Part shown: in pieces, positions 9,193-17,737 of the stretch | How positions within the stretch are numbered: position 1 is the stretch's first letter | How the letters are laid out: the number at the start of each line of letters is the position of its first letter | Translations under genes and position numbers: made by a program | Notes under the pieces: model-generated | What the model was told of the DNA's origin: nothing | What the model saw: the letters and a program-made list of their open reading frames with translations, nothing else | The model's database searches: none | Assembly: GCF_001571265.1 (NCBI RefSeq) | Contig: NZ_BCTL01000055.1 | Span: 1 to 38,464 of the forward strand | DNA length: 38,464 nucleotides | DNA from: Cedecea neteri NBRC 105707 = ATCC 33855 | GTDB taxonomy: Bacteria; Pseudomonadota; Gammaproteobacteria; Enterobacterales; Enterobacteriaceae | Direction of reading: 5' to 3'

Positions 9193-9246
9193 ATGAGCCA
9201 GAGCGCTGGCCCAAAGAATCAGCACTTTACCCTGAGGGAGAAATAA
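9193..9246 (+). CDS. possible 17-residue leader peptide upstream of grcA
   Basis: An ATG with AAGG upstream opens a 17-codon frame, [17 protein letters not shown], that stops one base before the grcA start codon. It ends inside the grcA ribosome-binding site (GAGGGAGAAATAA), so translating it would couple to or mask grcA initiation. I do not recognise the peptide. The frame may be chance; its exact abutment on grcA is the reason to list it. Confidence 0.3.
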   Translation: MSQSAGPKNQHFTLREK

Positions 9247-9247
9247 A

Positions 9248-9631
9248 ATGATTACTGGTATCCAAATTACAAAAGCGGCAAACGATGAACTTCTGAACTC
9301 TTTCTGGCTGCTCGACAGTGAAAAAGGCGAAGCTCGCTGCGTGTGTGCGAAAGCGGGTTATGCGGAAGATGAAGTGGTCGCAGTCAGTAAACTGGGGCAG
9401 TTTGAATACCGTGAAATTCCAATGGAAGTGAAACCTGAAGTTCGCGTTGAAGGTGGTCAGCACCTGAACGTTAACGTTCTGCGTCGTGAAACGCTGGAAG
9501 ATGCGGTTAAGCATCCAGAAAAGTATCCGCAGCTGACCATTCGTGTTTCTGGCTACGCGGTGCGCTTTAACTCCTTGACCCCAGAACAACAGCGCGACGT
9601 CATCACCCGTACTTTCACTGAAAGCCTGTAA
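9248..9631 (+). CDS. grcA: autonomous glycyl radical cofactor GrcA (YfiD)
   Basis: Small spare glycyl-radical domain that restores pyruvate formate-lyase when its own radical domain is destroyed by oxygen. It has 127 residues as in E. coli. The C-terminal half resembles the PflB C-terminus: [20 protein letters not shown] contains the glycyl-radical signature RVSGYAV, followed by [14 protein letters not shown]. The start at 9248 follows GAGGGAGAAATAAA. The upstream pair of FNR sites with 53-bp spacing fits its role in low-oxygen and oxygen-shift metabolism. Confidence 0.97.
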   Translation: MITGIQITKAANDELLNSFWLLDSEKGEARCVCAKAGYAEDEVVAVSKLGQFEYREIPMEVKPEVRVEGGQHLNVNVLRRETLEDAVKHPEKYPQLTIRVSGYAVRFNSLTPEQQRDVITRTFTESL

Positions 9632-9653
9632 TTCAGTTCCTGCCGTAATGAAT

Positions 9654-9677
9654 AAAGAGCGCCTTCTGGCGCTCTTT
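9654..9677. terminator. bidirectional terminator between grcA and eamB
   Basis: A perfect 10-bp stem, AAAGAGCGCC-TTCT-GGCGCTCTTT, lies 22 bases after the grcA stop and five bases beyond the eamB stop on the other strand. A and T runs within the stem serve both directions. Confidence 0.85.
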
Positions 9678-9681
9678 CACG

Positions 9682-10269
9682 TTAGTAGAAAATCCGCACC
9701 GCACAGTAAACCAGCATCAGTGCCAGAATAATATTCAGCGAGCGTCCAAAGCGCAGAAACACTTTCTGGAATAAGTGGCCAGCCAGCGCCCAGCAAAGAT
9801 TCCCCAAACTTCCTATCGCCGCCAGCAAAACGCTCATTGCCACGACGCCGCTTATTTCCGTCGTATACGGCAGGACAAAAGTCGACAGGGCGGTGATGCC
9901 GTAGAGAATGATTTTTACATTTAAGAATTGCAGGCCAAAGCTGGCCCAGAAACCTATTGGCTGAACGTCGGTCGCCGAACCTGGCGGCTGGCTGGTGGCT
10001 ATCTTCAGCGCCAGCCACAGAATGTAAATTGCCCCCACCCAGCTAAGCACGCGAGTAAATCTCGGGTCGAGGCTGACGAGTGAAAAAGCTATGCCTGCGC
10101 AAATCAGCATGATTATCAGAAATCCAAGACTCATGCCTCCCAACACGCGGGTGCTTTGCCGCAGTCCGTGACTGGTAGCGGTGCTCAGCGCCAGAATGTT
10201 GTTAGGGCCGGGCGTCAGGGCGGTAATCAGGGTGTATGTCCAAAAAGCGCTAAAGAAAATGGCGATCAC
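9682..10269 (-). CDS. eamB: cysteine/O-acetylserine exporter EamB
   Basis: Inner-membrane exporter of the LysE/RhtB family that exports cysteine and O-acetylserine. It has 195 residues as in E. coli and the family N-terminus (AFWTYTLITALTPGPNNILALSTATSHG), then five or six hydrophobic helices, including FLIIMLICAGIAFSL, FVLPYTTEISGVVAMSVLLAAIG and a C-terminal LALMLVYCAVRIFY. It is transcribed away from the LysR-type gene yfiE, the usual arrangement for a regulator and its target, though regulation of eamB by YfiE is only inferred. Confidence 0.95.
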   Translation of the reverse strand: MIAIFFSAFWTYTLITALTPGPNNILALSTATSHGLRQSTRVLGGMSLGFLIIMLICAGIAFSLVSLDPRFTRVLSWVGAIYILWLALKIATSQPPGSATDVQPIGFWASFGLQFLNVKIILYGITALSTFVLPYTTEISGVVAMSVLLAAIGSLGNLCWALAGHLFQKVFLRFGRSLNIILALMLVYCAVRIFY

Positions 10270-10324
10270 TTGAGTTCTCCTTTGTTTTGGCTGAGAGTAC
10301 GCAAAGCTGAATATTTAAAAAAAT

Positions 10325-10340
10325 GAATGTTTCTACATTC
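10325..10340. promoter_or_regulatory. inverted repeat in the eamB/yfiE divergent promoter region
   Basis: GAATGT-TTCT-ACATTC is a perfect 6-bp inverted repeat with a 4-base spacer, 34 bases before the yfiE start and 56 before eamB. A LysR-type site is expected in this interval. It does not fit the T-N11-A form exactly, so the assignment is tentative. Confidence 0.4.
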
Positions 10341-10373
10341 TTAATTCGATGGTTTCGATGTGTTGGGGGCGAG

Positions 10374-11258
10374 ATGGATTTACGTCGGTTTGTTACGTTA
10401 AAAACGGTGGTTGAAGAAGGCTCGTTCCTGCTGGCCTCACAAAAGCTGTGCTGCACGCAGTCGACGGTCACTTTTCACATTCAGCAGCTTGAGCAGGAGC
10501 TTTCGCTACAGCTGTTTGAGAAAATTGGCCGACGGATGCGCCTGACTGAAAGCGGCAAAAAGATCATGCCCCATGTGTACGAACTGACGCGCGTCATCGA
10601 TACCATCAGGCAGGCAGCCAGACAGGACTCGGAGCCAGAAGGCGAGCTCAGGATTGCCAGCGGCGAAACATTGCTGGCGTACAAAATGCCGCATGTGCTG
10701 CAGCGTTTTAAGGAAAGGGCGCCGAGGGTAAAACTCTCTCTGCAGTCTTTGAACTGTTACATCATTCGTGATGCGCTGCTGGACGATCGTGTCGATCTGG
10801 GGGTGTTTTATCGGGTAGGAAAGGATGAGGCGTTACATATGCAGGCTATCGGCGAGCCATCGCTGGTGCTGGTGGCGTCTCCGGCGCTGAAAGATGTCGA
10901 TTTCTTGCAGACGGACAGGCACATCCCGGTCAGTTTTGTGATCAATGAACCTCAGTGCGTGTTCCGGCTGATCTTCGAAGAGCAGCTAAGGCAGCGGAGG
11001 ATCACGCTGGAAAATACTATCGAGCTTTGGAGCATAGAAAGCATTAAGCAGTGCGTTGCGGCAAACCTGGGCGTGAGTTTCCTGCCCCGTTTTACCGTTG
11101 AAAAGGAGCTGTCATCCGGTGAGCTGGTGGAGCTGGCGTTCAGCGAGCAGCCGTTAATGCTTAACGCGATTTGCGCACACCACGCGGGGAAGGTGGTGAG
11201 TCCGGCGATGAAGATTTTTATGGAATGTTTGCAGGAAAACGCAGGGGCTGAGCCATAA
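10374..11258 (+). CDS. yfiE: LysR-family transcriptional regulator YfiE
   Basis: LysR-type regulator of 294 residues (E. coli YfiE has 293). The N-terminal winged helix-turn-helix is MDLRRFVTLKTVVEEGSFLLASQKLCCTQ, then STVTFHIQQLEQELSLQLFEKIGRRMRLTESG. A coinducer-binding domain follows (about 90-290). I chose ATG 10374 to match the family N-terminus and because GGGGGCGAG precedes it; the frame stays open to 10323. The inducer is unknown. Divergence from eamB suggests a role in export of cysteine-pathway metabolites. Confidence 0.93.
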   Translation: MDLRRFVTLKTVVEEGSFLLASQKLCCTQSTVTFHIQQLEQELSLQLFEKIGRRMRLTESGKKIMPHVYELTRVIDTIRQAARQDSEPEGELRIASGETLLAYKMPHVLQRFKERAPRVKLSLQSLNCYIIRDALLDDRVDLGVFYRVGKDEALHMQAIGEPSLVLVASPALKDVDFLQTDRHIPVSFVINEPQCVFRLIFEEQLRQRRITLENTIELWSIESIKQCVAANLGVSFLPRFTVEKELSSGELVELAFSEQPLMLNAICAHHAGKVVSPAMKIFMECLQENAGAEP

Positions 11259-11261
11259 AAA

Positions 11262-11290
11262 ACGCCGGGATTATCCCGGCGTTAATGTTA
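11262..11290. terminator. terminator between yfiE and srmB
   Basis: A perfect 10-bp stem, AACGCCGGGA-TTA-TCCCGGCGTT (11262-11284). The A run to its left gives a TTTTTTA tract on the minus strand, so it mainly serves srmB; on the plus strand the downstream tract is weak. Confidence 0.85.
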
Positions 11291-12625
11291 TTCGTCGACT
11301 TTCGGCGACTCTGTGGTGGTGGCCGCAGTTGGCTTACGGCGCTTACCGACGTTTTTCTTATCGCGATGGCGCACTTTAACGCGCGGCTTCTCTTTGTCTT
11401 TCTCTTTTTTCTTCTCTTCGCGTTTAGCCAGCACTTTCTTGGATGGCTTACCGGTCAGCTTCTCGCTTGGCGCACGCGTCGTTGGACGCAGTTCGTCGAT
11501 AACGCGGGACTTCAGCGGCTCTTTCATGTAGCGGGTAATTTTACCCAGCAGCAAATGATCGTGCGCTTCAACCAGCGAAATTGCGGTTCCTTTCATGCCT
11601 GCGCGGCCTGTACGGCCAATACGGTGCAGGTAGATATCCGCCGTGCGCGGCAGGTCAAAGTTGAACACGTGGCTAACGTCAGGAATATCGATCCCACGGG
11701 CAGCTACGTCGGTGGCAACCAGAACGTTAACGCGGCCGTCGGTTAAACGTTTGATGGCTTCGTTACGCTTGGCCTGCACCATTTCGCCTTCGAGATAGCA
11801 GGTGTTGATGCCCACTTCGCGCAGCCAGGCAACCAGCTCATGCACACGCTCGCGCTTACGCACGAAGACGATAGAGCGGGTGGTATCCGTCTGGTTCAGT
11901 AAATGAACGAGTAATTTTGTTTTGTGCTCAACGTCGTCAGCGCGGTAGTACCACTGATGGATCTTCTTGCGTTCACGCGTGGACGGTGTGGCGGAAACTT
12001 CAACCGGATCTTCCAGCAGGCGCTCAGCAAAGTCTTTCACCGCGTTGCCTTCCAGGGTAGCGGAAAACAGCATGGTTTGCTTACGCCAGCGGGTTTCCGC
12101 TGCAATGGTTTCAATGTCCTGAGCAAAACCCATGTCCAGCATACGGTCTGCTTCATCAAGGATCAGCGTTTCAACTGCGCGGCAGTCGAAGTTCTCTTCC
12201 TTTATGTATTGCAGCAGTCGGCCTGTGGTAGCAACCACGATATCCTGGTTCTCGCTGAAAACTTCAGCGTGGTTCATATAGGCTACGCCGCCGGTGATGG
12301 TGGCAATATCCAAATGGGTATGTTTTGCCAGTTCACGTGCGTGGTCGGCGACCTGCATAGCGAGTTCGCGGGTCGGCGTGACGATAAGAATACGCGGCGG
12401 GCCAGATTTCTTACGAGGAAAGTCGACCAGATGCTGTAGCGCTGGCAGCAGGTAAGCTGCGGTTTTACCGGTACCCGTCGGTGCTGAACCCAGCACGTCG
12501 CGTCCTTCAAGTGCAGGAGGAATGGCCGCAGCCTGAATGGCCGTCGGGCGAGTAAAGCCTTTCTCCTGGAGCGCGTCCAAAAGGCTTTCATCAAGTTCGA
12601 GTTCGGAAAAAGTGCTTACAGTCAT
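11288..12625 (-). CDS. srmB: DEAD-box ATP-dependent RNA helicase SrmB
   Basis: RNA helicase that acts early in 50S ribosomal subunit assembly. It has 445 residues against 444 in E. coli. Motifs in order: Q motif (GFTRPTAIQ), Walker A (APTGTGKT, about residue 50), PTRELA, DEAD (about 157), SAT (FSATLEG), ATDVAARGID and HRIGRTGRAG. A Lys/Arg-rich tail of about 65 residues follows (KPSKKVLAKREEKKKEKDKEKPR is its core) and binds rRNA. It is monocistronic and divergent from trmN. Confidence 0.97.
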   Translation of the reverse strand: MTVSTFSELELDESLLDALQEKGFTRPTAIQAAAIPPALEGRDVLGSAPTGTGKTAAYLLPALQHLVDFPRKKSGPPRILIVTPTRELAMQVADHARELAKHTHLDIATITGGVAYMNHAEVFSENQDIVVATTGRLLQYIKEENFDCRAVETLILDEADRMLDMGFAQDIETIAAETRWRKQTMLFSATLEGNAVKDFAERLLEDPVEVSATPSTRERKKIHQWYYRADDVEHKTKLLVHLLNQTDTTRSIVFVRKRERVHELVAWLREVGINTCYLEGEMVQAKRNEAIKRLTDGRVNVLVATDVAARGIDIPDVSHVFNFDLPRTADIYLHRIGRTGRAGMKGTAISLVEAHDHLLLGKITRYMKEPLKSRVIDELRPTTRAPSEKLTGKPSKKVLAKREEKKKEKDKEKPRVKVRHRDKKNVGKRRKPTAATTTESPKVDE

Positions 12626-12746
12626 GGTCTACCTCTGTTTGGGACGCCGATTATAGACGTTATGCCTGCGATCTTCATCTGTTTGTGTCTTTCCGTGGTC
12701 GCTCGTTTCACTTATGCTACGGCGGTTTCTTTGCAAGGTAGATAAG

Positions 12747-13484
12747 ATGTCGGATCAAAAAGCGGTATTACGTCGGGATGGTTTCACCTTCAAACAGTTC
12801 TTTGTGGCACACGATCGCTGCGCCATGAAGGTGGGAACAGATGGGACGCTGCTCGGTGCATGGGTGCCGGTGGTGAACGTAAAAAGCGTTCTGGATATTG
12901 GCACTGGCAGCGGTTTGCTGGCGCTGATGCTCGCCCAAAGAACGGCTGATGACGTCACGATCGAAGCCGTGGAGCTGGATCCGGTTGCTGCAGAACAGGC
13001 GGCAGAAAACGCCAAAGGCTGCCGTTGGGCTTCGCGTATTCACGTTCACTGTGCGGACATCCGCGAGTGGGCTCAGCAGGCAACGCAGCGCTACTCTTTA
13101 ATTGTCAGCAATCCGCCTTTCTTTGAGCAGGGCAGCCACTGTGCATCACCAGAACGTGCTCAGGCCCGCTATACCACGACGCTGGATCATCAGGCCTTGC
13201 TCAGCAGTGCTGAACAACTGATAACAGAAGACGGTTTCTTTTGTGTGATCATGCCGGAAACTGCCGGCACGGCATTCAGCGAGCTGGCAAAATCACAGGG
13301 TTGGTACGTTCGCTACCGTACCGATGTGGCCGATAATGAAACTCGCCTGCCGCATCGGGTTATGCTCGCGCTTTCCCCGACCAACGGCGAGTACTACAGC
13401 GATCGGCTGGTGATCCGTGGGCCAGATCAAACCTACTCTGAAGGCTATTGCAGCCTGACCCAGGATTTCTACCTGTTTATGTAG
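12747..13484 (+). CDS. trmN: tRNA1(Val) (adenine-37-N6)-methyltransferase TrmN (YfiC)
   Basis: Methylates N6 of A37 in tRNA1(Val) using S-adenosylmethionine. It has 245 residues as in E. coli. The N-terminal block [24 protein letters not shown] motif I ([13 protein letters not shown]) and catalytic motif NPPF (SNPPFFEQG) are all present. I chose ATG 12747, with AAGG eight bases upstream; the 12714 start adds eleven residues absent from the family. The 3' end overlaps the convergent nadB coding region by 16 bases. Confidence 0.95.
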   Translation: MSDQKAVLRRDGFTFKQFFVAHDRCAMKVGTDGTLLGAWVPVVNVKSVLDIGTGSGLLALMLAQRTADDVTIEAVELDPVAAEQAAENAKGCRWASRIHVHCADIREWAQQATQRYSLIVSNPPFFEQGSHCASPERAQARYTTTLDHQALLSSAEQLITEDGFFCVIMPETAGTAFSELAKSQGWYVRYRTDVADNETRLPHRVMLALSPTNGEYYSDRLVIRGPDQTYSEGYCSLTQDFYLFM

Positions 13485-15085
13485 AGCGGGGAAAGCACGC
13501 TTGGGCCGGATTCGGCTAGCTGCTCAGGAAAATCCAGCGTGTAGTGCAGGCCCCGGCTCTCTTTACGTTGCATGGCGCAGCGCACAATGAGTTCGGCAAC
13601 CTGCACCAGGTTTCTCAGCTCAAGCAGATTGTTTGATACGCGGAAATTGGCGTAGTACTCATCAATCTCTTGCTGCAGCATTGTTATTCTTCGCAGCGCA
13701 CGCTCCAGCCGGCGAGTGGTGCGAACAATCCCAACGTAGTCCCACATAAAAAGCCGCAGCTCATGCCAGTTATGCTGGATAACAACCTGTTCGTCAGGGT
13801 TGTCGACGCGGCTGTCATCCCAGCCGGGCAAATTTTTACTTTCACGCGCATAGGGTAAGCGCTTAAGAATATCTTCTGCAGCCGACCAGCCATAAACCAG
13901 GCATTCGAGCAGAGAGTTTGATGCCATTCGGTTTGCACCGTGTAGCCCGGTATAAGTCACTTCACCAATGGCATACAGCCCGTCAACGTCAGTGCGCCCG
14001 TGTTCATCAACCATCACGCCACCGCAGGTATAATGCGCGGCAGGCACCACGGGAACCGGATCTTTGGTTAAATCAATGCCTAGCCCAAGCAGCTTTTCAT
14101 AAATAGTAGGGAAGTGCTGGCGAACAAACGCTTCCGGCTTATGGCTGATATCCAGATACATGCAGTCTGCGCCCAGGCGCTTCATTTCGTGATCGATAGC
14201 TCTGGCGACGATATCACGCGGTGCAAGCTCGGCACGTTCATCAAACTCCGGCATAAAGCGTGAACCATCCGGGCGTTTCAGGTATGCACCTTCCCCGCGC
14301 AATGCTTCGGTAAGCAGGAAGTTTCGGGCCTGAGGATGGAACAGTGCCGTAGGGTGAAACTGATTGAATTCAAGATTGGCGACCCGGCAGCCTGCACGCC
14401 ATGCCATAGCGATACCGTCGCCGGAGGCGATATCCGGGTTTGTTGTGTATTGATAGACCTTTGAAGCACCACCGGTGGCTAAAACGACGGATTTCGCACG
14501 ACAGGTTTCGACCTTTTCAAGGTTTCGGTTCCAGACCCAGGCACCGACGACGCGCCTCGTGCCCGGCAGGCCAATCTTGTCGGAGATAATCAGGTCGACG
14601 GCGTTGCTGCGTTCGATAACCTGAATATTTGGGTGATTGAGGGCTTTGCCGACAAGTGTGGTTTCAACTTCTTTCCCGGTGGCATCTGCCGAATGCAGAA
14701 TCCGGCGATGGCTATGGCCGCCTTCACGCGTCAAATGGTAGCTCTCTTCGCCATTTGCCAGCGTGTGGGTGTCAAACATGACGCCTTGAGCAATCAGCCA
14801 CTGGACGCAGTGTTTTGCATTACTTGCCACAAATTCTACCGCGTCGCGATCGCAGATCCCTGCGCCGGCTATCAGCGTGTCGTCAATATGGGAAGCGATA
14901 CTGTCGGTTTCATCGAAAACGGCGGCAATTCCCCCTTGTGCATAAAAAGTTGAGCCTTCGTTAATCGGGCCTTTGCTTAGCACGATGACCTTGCTGGTTT
15001 GAGCCAGACGCAGCGCGAGAGAAAGACCGGCAGCACCGCTACCGACAATTAATACGTCACAGACCAGATCGCTATTCGTGTTCAT
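13469..15085 (-). CDS. nadB: L-aspartate oxidase NadB
   Basis: FAD enzyme that oxidises L-aspartate to iminoaspartate, the first step of de novo NAD synthesis. The dinucleotide-binding motif [12 protein letters not shown] lies at the N-terminus; family blocks are [43 protein letters not shown] and the C-terminal helical domain ([13 protein letters not shown]). I chose ATG 15083-15085, giving 538 residues (E. coli 540) and an N-terminus matching E. coli MNT. The frame stays open to 15145. No Shine-Dalgarno is visible because a perfect NadR operator begins three bases upstream. Confidence 0.95.
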   Translation of the reverse strand: MNTNSDLVCDVLIVGSGAAGLSLALRLAQTSKVIVLSKGPINEGSTFYAQGGIAAVFDETDSIASHIDDTLIAGAGICDRDAVEFVASNAKHCVQWLIAQGVMFDTHTLANGEESYHLTREGGHSHRRILHSADATGKEVETTLVGKALNHPNIQVIERSNAVDLIISDKIGLPGTRRVVGAWVWNRNLEKVETCRAKSVVLATGGASKVYQYTTNPDIASGDGIAMAWRAGCRVANLEFNQFHPTALFHPQARNFLLTEALRGEGAYLKRPDGSRFMPEFDERAELAPRDIVARAIDHEMKRLGADCMYLDISHKPEAFVRQHFPTIYEKLLGLGIDLTKDPVPVVPAAHYTCGGVMVDEHGRTDVDGLYAIGEVTYTGLHGANRMASNSLLECLVYGWSAAEDILKRLPYARESKNLPGWDDSRVDNPDEQVVIQHNWHELRLFMWDYVGIVRTTRRLERALRRITMLQQEIDEYYANFRVSNNLLELRNLVQVAELIVRCAMQRKESRGLHYTLDFPEQLAESGPSVLSPLYINR

Positions 15086-15087
15086 TT

Positions 15088-15105
15088 TGTTTAATTTACT
15101 AAACA
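15088..15105. promoter_or_regulatory. NadR operator (NAD box) of nadB
   Basis: TGTTTA-N6-TAAACA is a perfect match to the 18-bp NadR consensus. It lies three bases upstream of the nadB start codon on the nadB side of the nadB/rseD region. It predicts repression of nadB by NadR when NAD is plentiful. Confidence 0.85.
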
Positions 15106-15359
15106 TGAGTGACCGGAGCATAGCATCGGATGGGATGCTGAACACGCTTTTTTTGTTTTAGCGTTGCGCAGACTAAACAGGCTTGTCGGTAAAGTGATCG
15201 CGAGAAACTTAGCAAATTGCGTAAATAAATCTCGCTACGGAAGGATATACGGCAGATTAGATGATGAAATACCTGAATTCATGCGATACTCTGCTCGCTA
15301 ACTTTTTGAGCATTGATTCAGAAGAATCGGCGTTACCGTTTTGCGAAGCGGAACTTATA

Positions 15360-15521
15360 ATGAAAAGATGTAATCCGCTAAACATGACAGAAAAACAAAG
15401 GCGTAACGGAACTTTGCTGGCCTCGGGCACTCAAACTCAAAGCTTGCTCAAAAATGCAGGGTTCGAGTGGCATTTCGATTACGCGTGGGAATTGGGTTTG
15501 GGGAGACATTACCTCGGATGA
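15360..15521 (+). CDS. rseD: leader peptide RseD upstream of rpoE
   Basis: This frame ends with TGA overlapping the rpoE start as ATGA. It encodes 53 residues from ATG 15360 (MKRCNPLNMTEKQRRNGTLL at the N-terminus, ending GRHYLG). It corresponds to the RseD leader peptide of about 50 residues described upstream of E. coli rpoE, whose translation is coupled to rpoE. Alternative starts are ATG 15384 (45 residues) or 15261 (86 residues); ribosome sites are weak for all. The sigma-E promoter lies inside this frame, so only transcripts from upstream promoters carry it. Confidence 0.7.
   Translation: MKRCNPLNMTEKQRRNGTLLASGTQTQSLLKNAGFEWHFDYAWELGLGRHYLG
15408..15435 (+). promoter_or_regulatory. 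sigma-E autoregulatory promoter of rpoE
   Basis: GGAACTT (15408-15414), a 16-base spacer and TCAAA (15431-15435) match the sigma-E consensus GGAACTT-N15/16-TCnnA. It is located about 83 bases before the rpoE start, inside rseD. rpoE is known to be autoregulated by its own product in E. coli. Confidence 0.75.
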
Positions 15522-16093
15522 GCGAGCAGTTAACGGATCAGGTCCTCGTCGAACGGGTCCAAAAGGGAGATCAGAAATCATTTAACCTACTGGTGGTGCG
15601 CTACCAGCACAAGGTTGCGAGTCTGGTTTCCCGCTATGTGCCTTCGGGAGATGTTCCCGATGTGGTGCAGGAATCTTTTATTAAAGCGTATCGCGCACTG
15701 GATTCATTCCGTGGCGATAGTGCGTTTTATACGTGGCTGTATCGCATCGCGGTCAACACGGCTAAAAATTATCTGGTTGCTCAGGGGCGCCGTCCTCCAT
15801 CAAGTGATGTGGACGCCATTGACGCTGAAAACTACGAAAGTGGCAGCGCATTGAAAGAAATTTCGAACCCTGAGAACTTAATGTTGTCTGAGGAACTGAG
15901 ACAGATAGTTTTCCGTACTATTGAGTCGCTCCCGGAAGATTTACGCATGGCAATTACGTTGCGGGAGCTGGATGGCCTGAGCTATGAAGAGATAGCCGCC
16001 ATTATGGATTGCCCGGTAGGTACTGTGCGTTCTCGTATTTTCCGCGCAAGGGAAGCTATTGATAATAAAGTTCAACCGCTTATCAGGCGTTGA
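15518..16093 (+). CDS. rpoE: RNA polymerase sigma factor RpoE (sigma-E)
   Basis: ECF sigma factor directing the envelope-stress regulon. It has 191 residues as in E. coli. Region 2 (LLVVRYQHKVASLVSRYV to DSFRGDSAFYTWLYRIAVNTAKN) binds the -10 element; region 4 carries the helix-turn-helix (LSYEEIAAIMDCPVGTVRSR). The start at 15518 overlaps the rseD stop by four bases, so reinitiation is likely. It leads rpoE-rseA-rseB-rseC, and RseA holds it at the membrane until proteolysis. Confidence 0.98.
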   Translation: MSEQLTDQVLVERVQKGDQKSFNLLVVRYQHKVASLVSRYVPSGDVPDVVQESFIKAYRALDSFRGDSAFYTWLYRIAVNTAKNYLVAQGRRPPSSDVDAIDAENYESGSALKEISNPENLMLSEELRQIVFRTIESLPEDLRMAITLRELDGLSYEEIAAIMDCPVGTVRSRIFRAREAIDNKVQPLIRR

Positions 16094-16124
16094 CGATAGC
16101 GGATTACTGGAAGGGTATTTAGGC

Positions 16125-16772
16125 ATGCAGAAAGAACAACTTTCCGCTTTAATGGATGGCGAATCTCTCGATAGTGAGCTGCTCAATCGTCTGTCACACG
16201 ACAGTGAACTGCAGCAAAGCTGGGAGAGTTACCACCTTATCCGCGACACAATGCGCGGAGATACCAGCGAAGTGCTCCATTTTGATATTTCTGCCAACGT
16301 GATGGCGGCTATCGCGAATGAACCTGTGCGTAACGTTGCGCCGCTCATTACCGAATCACAGCCACAGCCTCAGCAATGGCAGAAAATGCCGTTCTGGCAC
16401 AAGGTACGTCCGTGGGCAAGCCAACTGACCCAAATGGGCGTTGCTGCGTGCGTATCGCTTGCGGTTATCGTGGGCGTGCAGCACTATAATGGCCAGTCTG
16501 ACAGCACCACGCAGCCAGAGGCACCGGTGTTTAACACCCTGCCGATGATGGGTAAAGCCAGTCCGGTAAGCCTTGGTGTGCCGTCTGACACGACCGCCAG
16601 CAACAGCAGTCAGCAAGTACAGGAACAGCGTCGTCGTATTAACGCTATGCTGCAGGATTATGAATTGCAGCGTCGTTTACACTCCGAGCAGCTCCAGTTT
16701 GAACAGGCGCAAACCCAGCAGGCCGCTGTGCAAGTGCCAGGAAACCAAACTTTAGGAACGCAATCGCAGTAA
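16125..16772 (+). CDS. rseA: anti-sigma-E factor RseA
   Basis: Single-pass inner-membrane anti-sigma factor of 215 residues (E. coli 216). The cytoplasmic domain (1-100; MQKEQLSALMDGESLDSELL at the N-terminus) binds RpoE. The transmembrane helix is about 101-118 (MGVAACVSLAVIVGVQ). In the periplasm the DegS cut site V148-S149 (KASPVSLGV) is conserved, followed by the RseB-binding and Gln-rich region. ATG 16125 matches the family; the frame opens upstream at 16059 inside rpoE. It is 31 bases after rpoE and overlaps rseB by one base. Confidence 0.97.
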   Translation: MQKEQLSALMDGESLDSELLNRLSHDSELQQSWESYHLIRDTMRGDTSEVLHFDISANVMAAIANEPVRNVAPLITESQPQPQQWQKMPFWHKVRPWASQLTQMGVAACVSLAVIVGVQHYNGQSDSTTQPEAPVFNTLPMMGKASPVSLGVPSDTTASNSSQQVQEQRRRINAMLQDYELQRRLHSEQLQFEQAQTQQAAVQVPGNQTLGTQSQ

Positions 16773-17737
16773 TGAAGCAACTTTGGTGTGCCCTGTCTCT
16801 CGTGGCAGGCAGCCTGTTGTTCACCTCCAGCGCCTCGGCGGACACTGTTTCGTCCGGGGCGTTGTTGCAGCAGATGAACCAGGCTAGTCAGTCACTCAAT
16901 TATGAGTTGGCGTTTATCAGTATCAGCAAACAAGGGATTGACTCCCTTAGTTATCGTCATGCACGTCTTGATAATCGCCCGCTTGCGCAATTCCTGCAAA
17001 TGGACGGCCCGCGCCGCGAAGTCGTTCAGCGCGGCAATGAAATCAGCTACTTTGAACCCGGGCTCGAGCCATTTACGCTGACCGGGGACTACATCGTCGA
17101 TTCTCTGCCTTCCATCGTCTATACCGACTTTAAGCGTCTGACGCCTTACTACGACTTTATTTCCGTCGGGCGTACGCGTATCGCTGACCGGCTATGCGAA
17201 GTGATTCGCGTCGTTGCCCGGGACGGTACTCGCTACAACTACATTGTTTGGATCGATACCGAAACCAAGCTCCCGCTGCGCGTTGATTTGCTGGATCGCG
17301 ATGGCGAAACGCTTGAACAGTTCCGGGTTGTTTCGTTCTCTGTCGAAAATCAGGTGAGCGGGCTGATGCAGAATTTAGCGAAGGCTACGCTGCCTCCGCT
17401 GCTGTCCGTTCCTGGTGCAGAAAAGGCCAGTTTTACATGGGCACCGACGTGGCTGCCGCAAGGCTTTAGCGAAGTGTCGAGCAGCCGTCGGCCACTGCCA
17501 ACCGTGGGTGTACCCATCGAATCTCGTCTTTATTCTGACGGGCTGTTCAGCTTCTCGGTGAATATCAGTCAGGCCCCGGCTCAGGGAAATAATGGCGAGC
17601 AGCTGGTACGTACCGGTCGTCGCACTATTAGCACAGAAATTCGTGATAAAACCGAAATTACCGTTGTAGGTGAGTTGCCTCCACAAACGGCGAAACGCAT
17701 TGGCGATAGCGTGAAGTTTAACGGAGCGACGCAATGA
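16772..17737 (+). CDS. rseB: periplasmic sigma-E modulator RseB
   Basis: Periplasmic protein that shields RseA from DegS and releases it on sensing lipopolysaccharide intermediates. It has 321 residues (E. coli 318) with a signal peptide cut after residue 23 (SSASA^DT). The N-terminal lipid-binding LolA-like domain (about 25-210) is followed by a smaller C-terminal RseA-contact domain. It overlaps rseA by one base (TAATG) and rseC by four (ATGA), so the three are translationally coupled. Confidence 0.96.
   Translation: MKQLWCALSLVAGSLLFTSSASADTVSSGALLQQMNQASQSLNYELAFISISKQGIDSLSYRHARLDNRPLAQFLQMDGPRREVVQRGNEISYFEPGLEPFTLTGDYIVDSLPSIVYTDFKRLTPYYDFISVGRTRIADRLCEVIRVVARDGTRYNYIVWIDTETKLPLRVDLLDRDGETLEQFRVVSFSVENQVSGLMQNLAKATLPPLLSVPGAEKASFTWAPTWLPQGFSEVSSSRRPLPTVGVPIESRLYSDGLFSFSVNISQAPAQGNNGEQLVRTGRRTISTEIRDKTEITVVGELPPQTAKRIGDSVKFNGATQ

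Noticed and set aside
15356-15361. TATAAT as a housekeeping promoter for rpoE
   Set aside because: A perfect -10 by sequence, but the -35 match is poor (TTACCG, 3 of 6) and it overlaps the leader start codon; not strong enough to list.
15350-15377. Second GGAACTT upstream of rpoE as another sigma-E promoter
   Set aside because: No acceptable TCnnA lies 15-17 bases downstream (ATCCGC only), unlike the copy at 15408.
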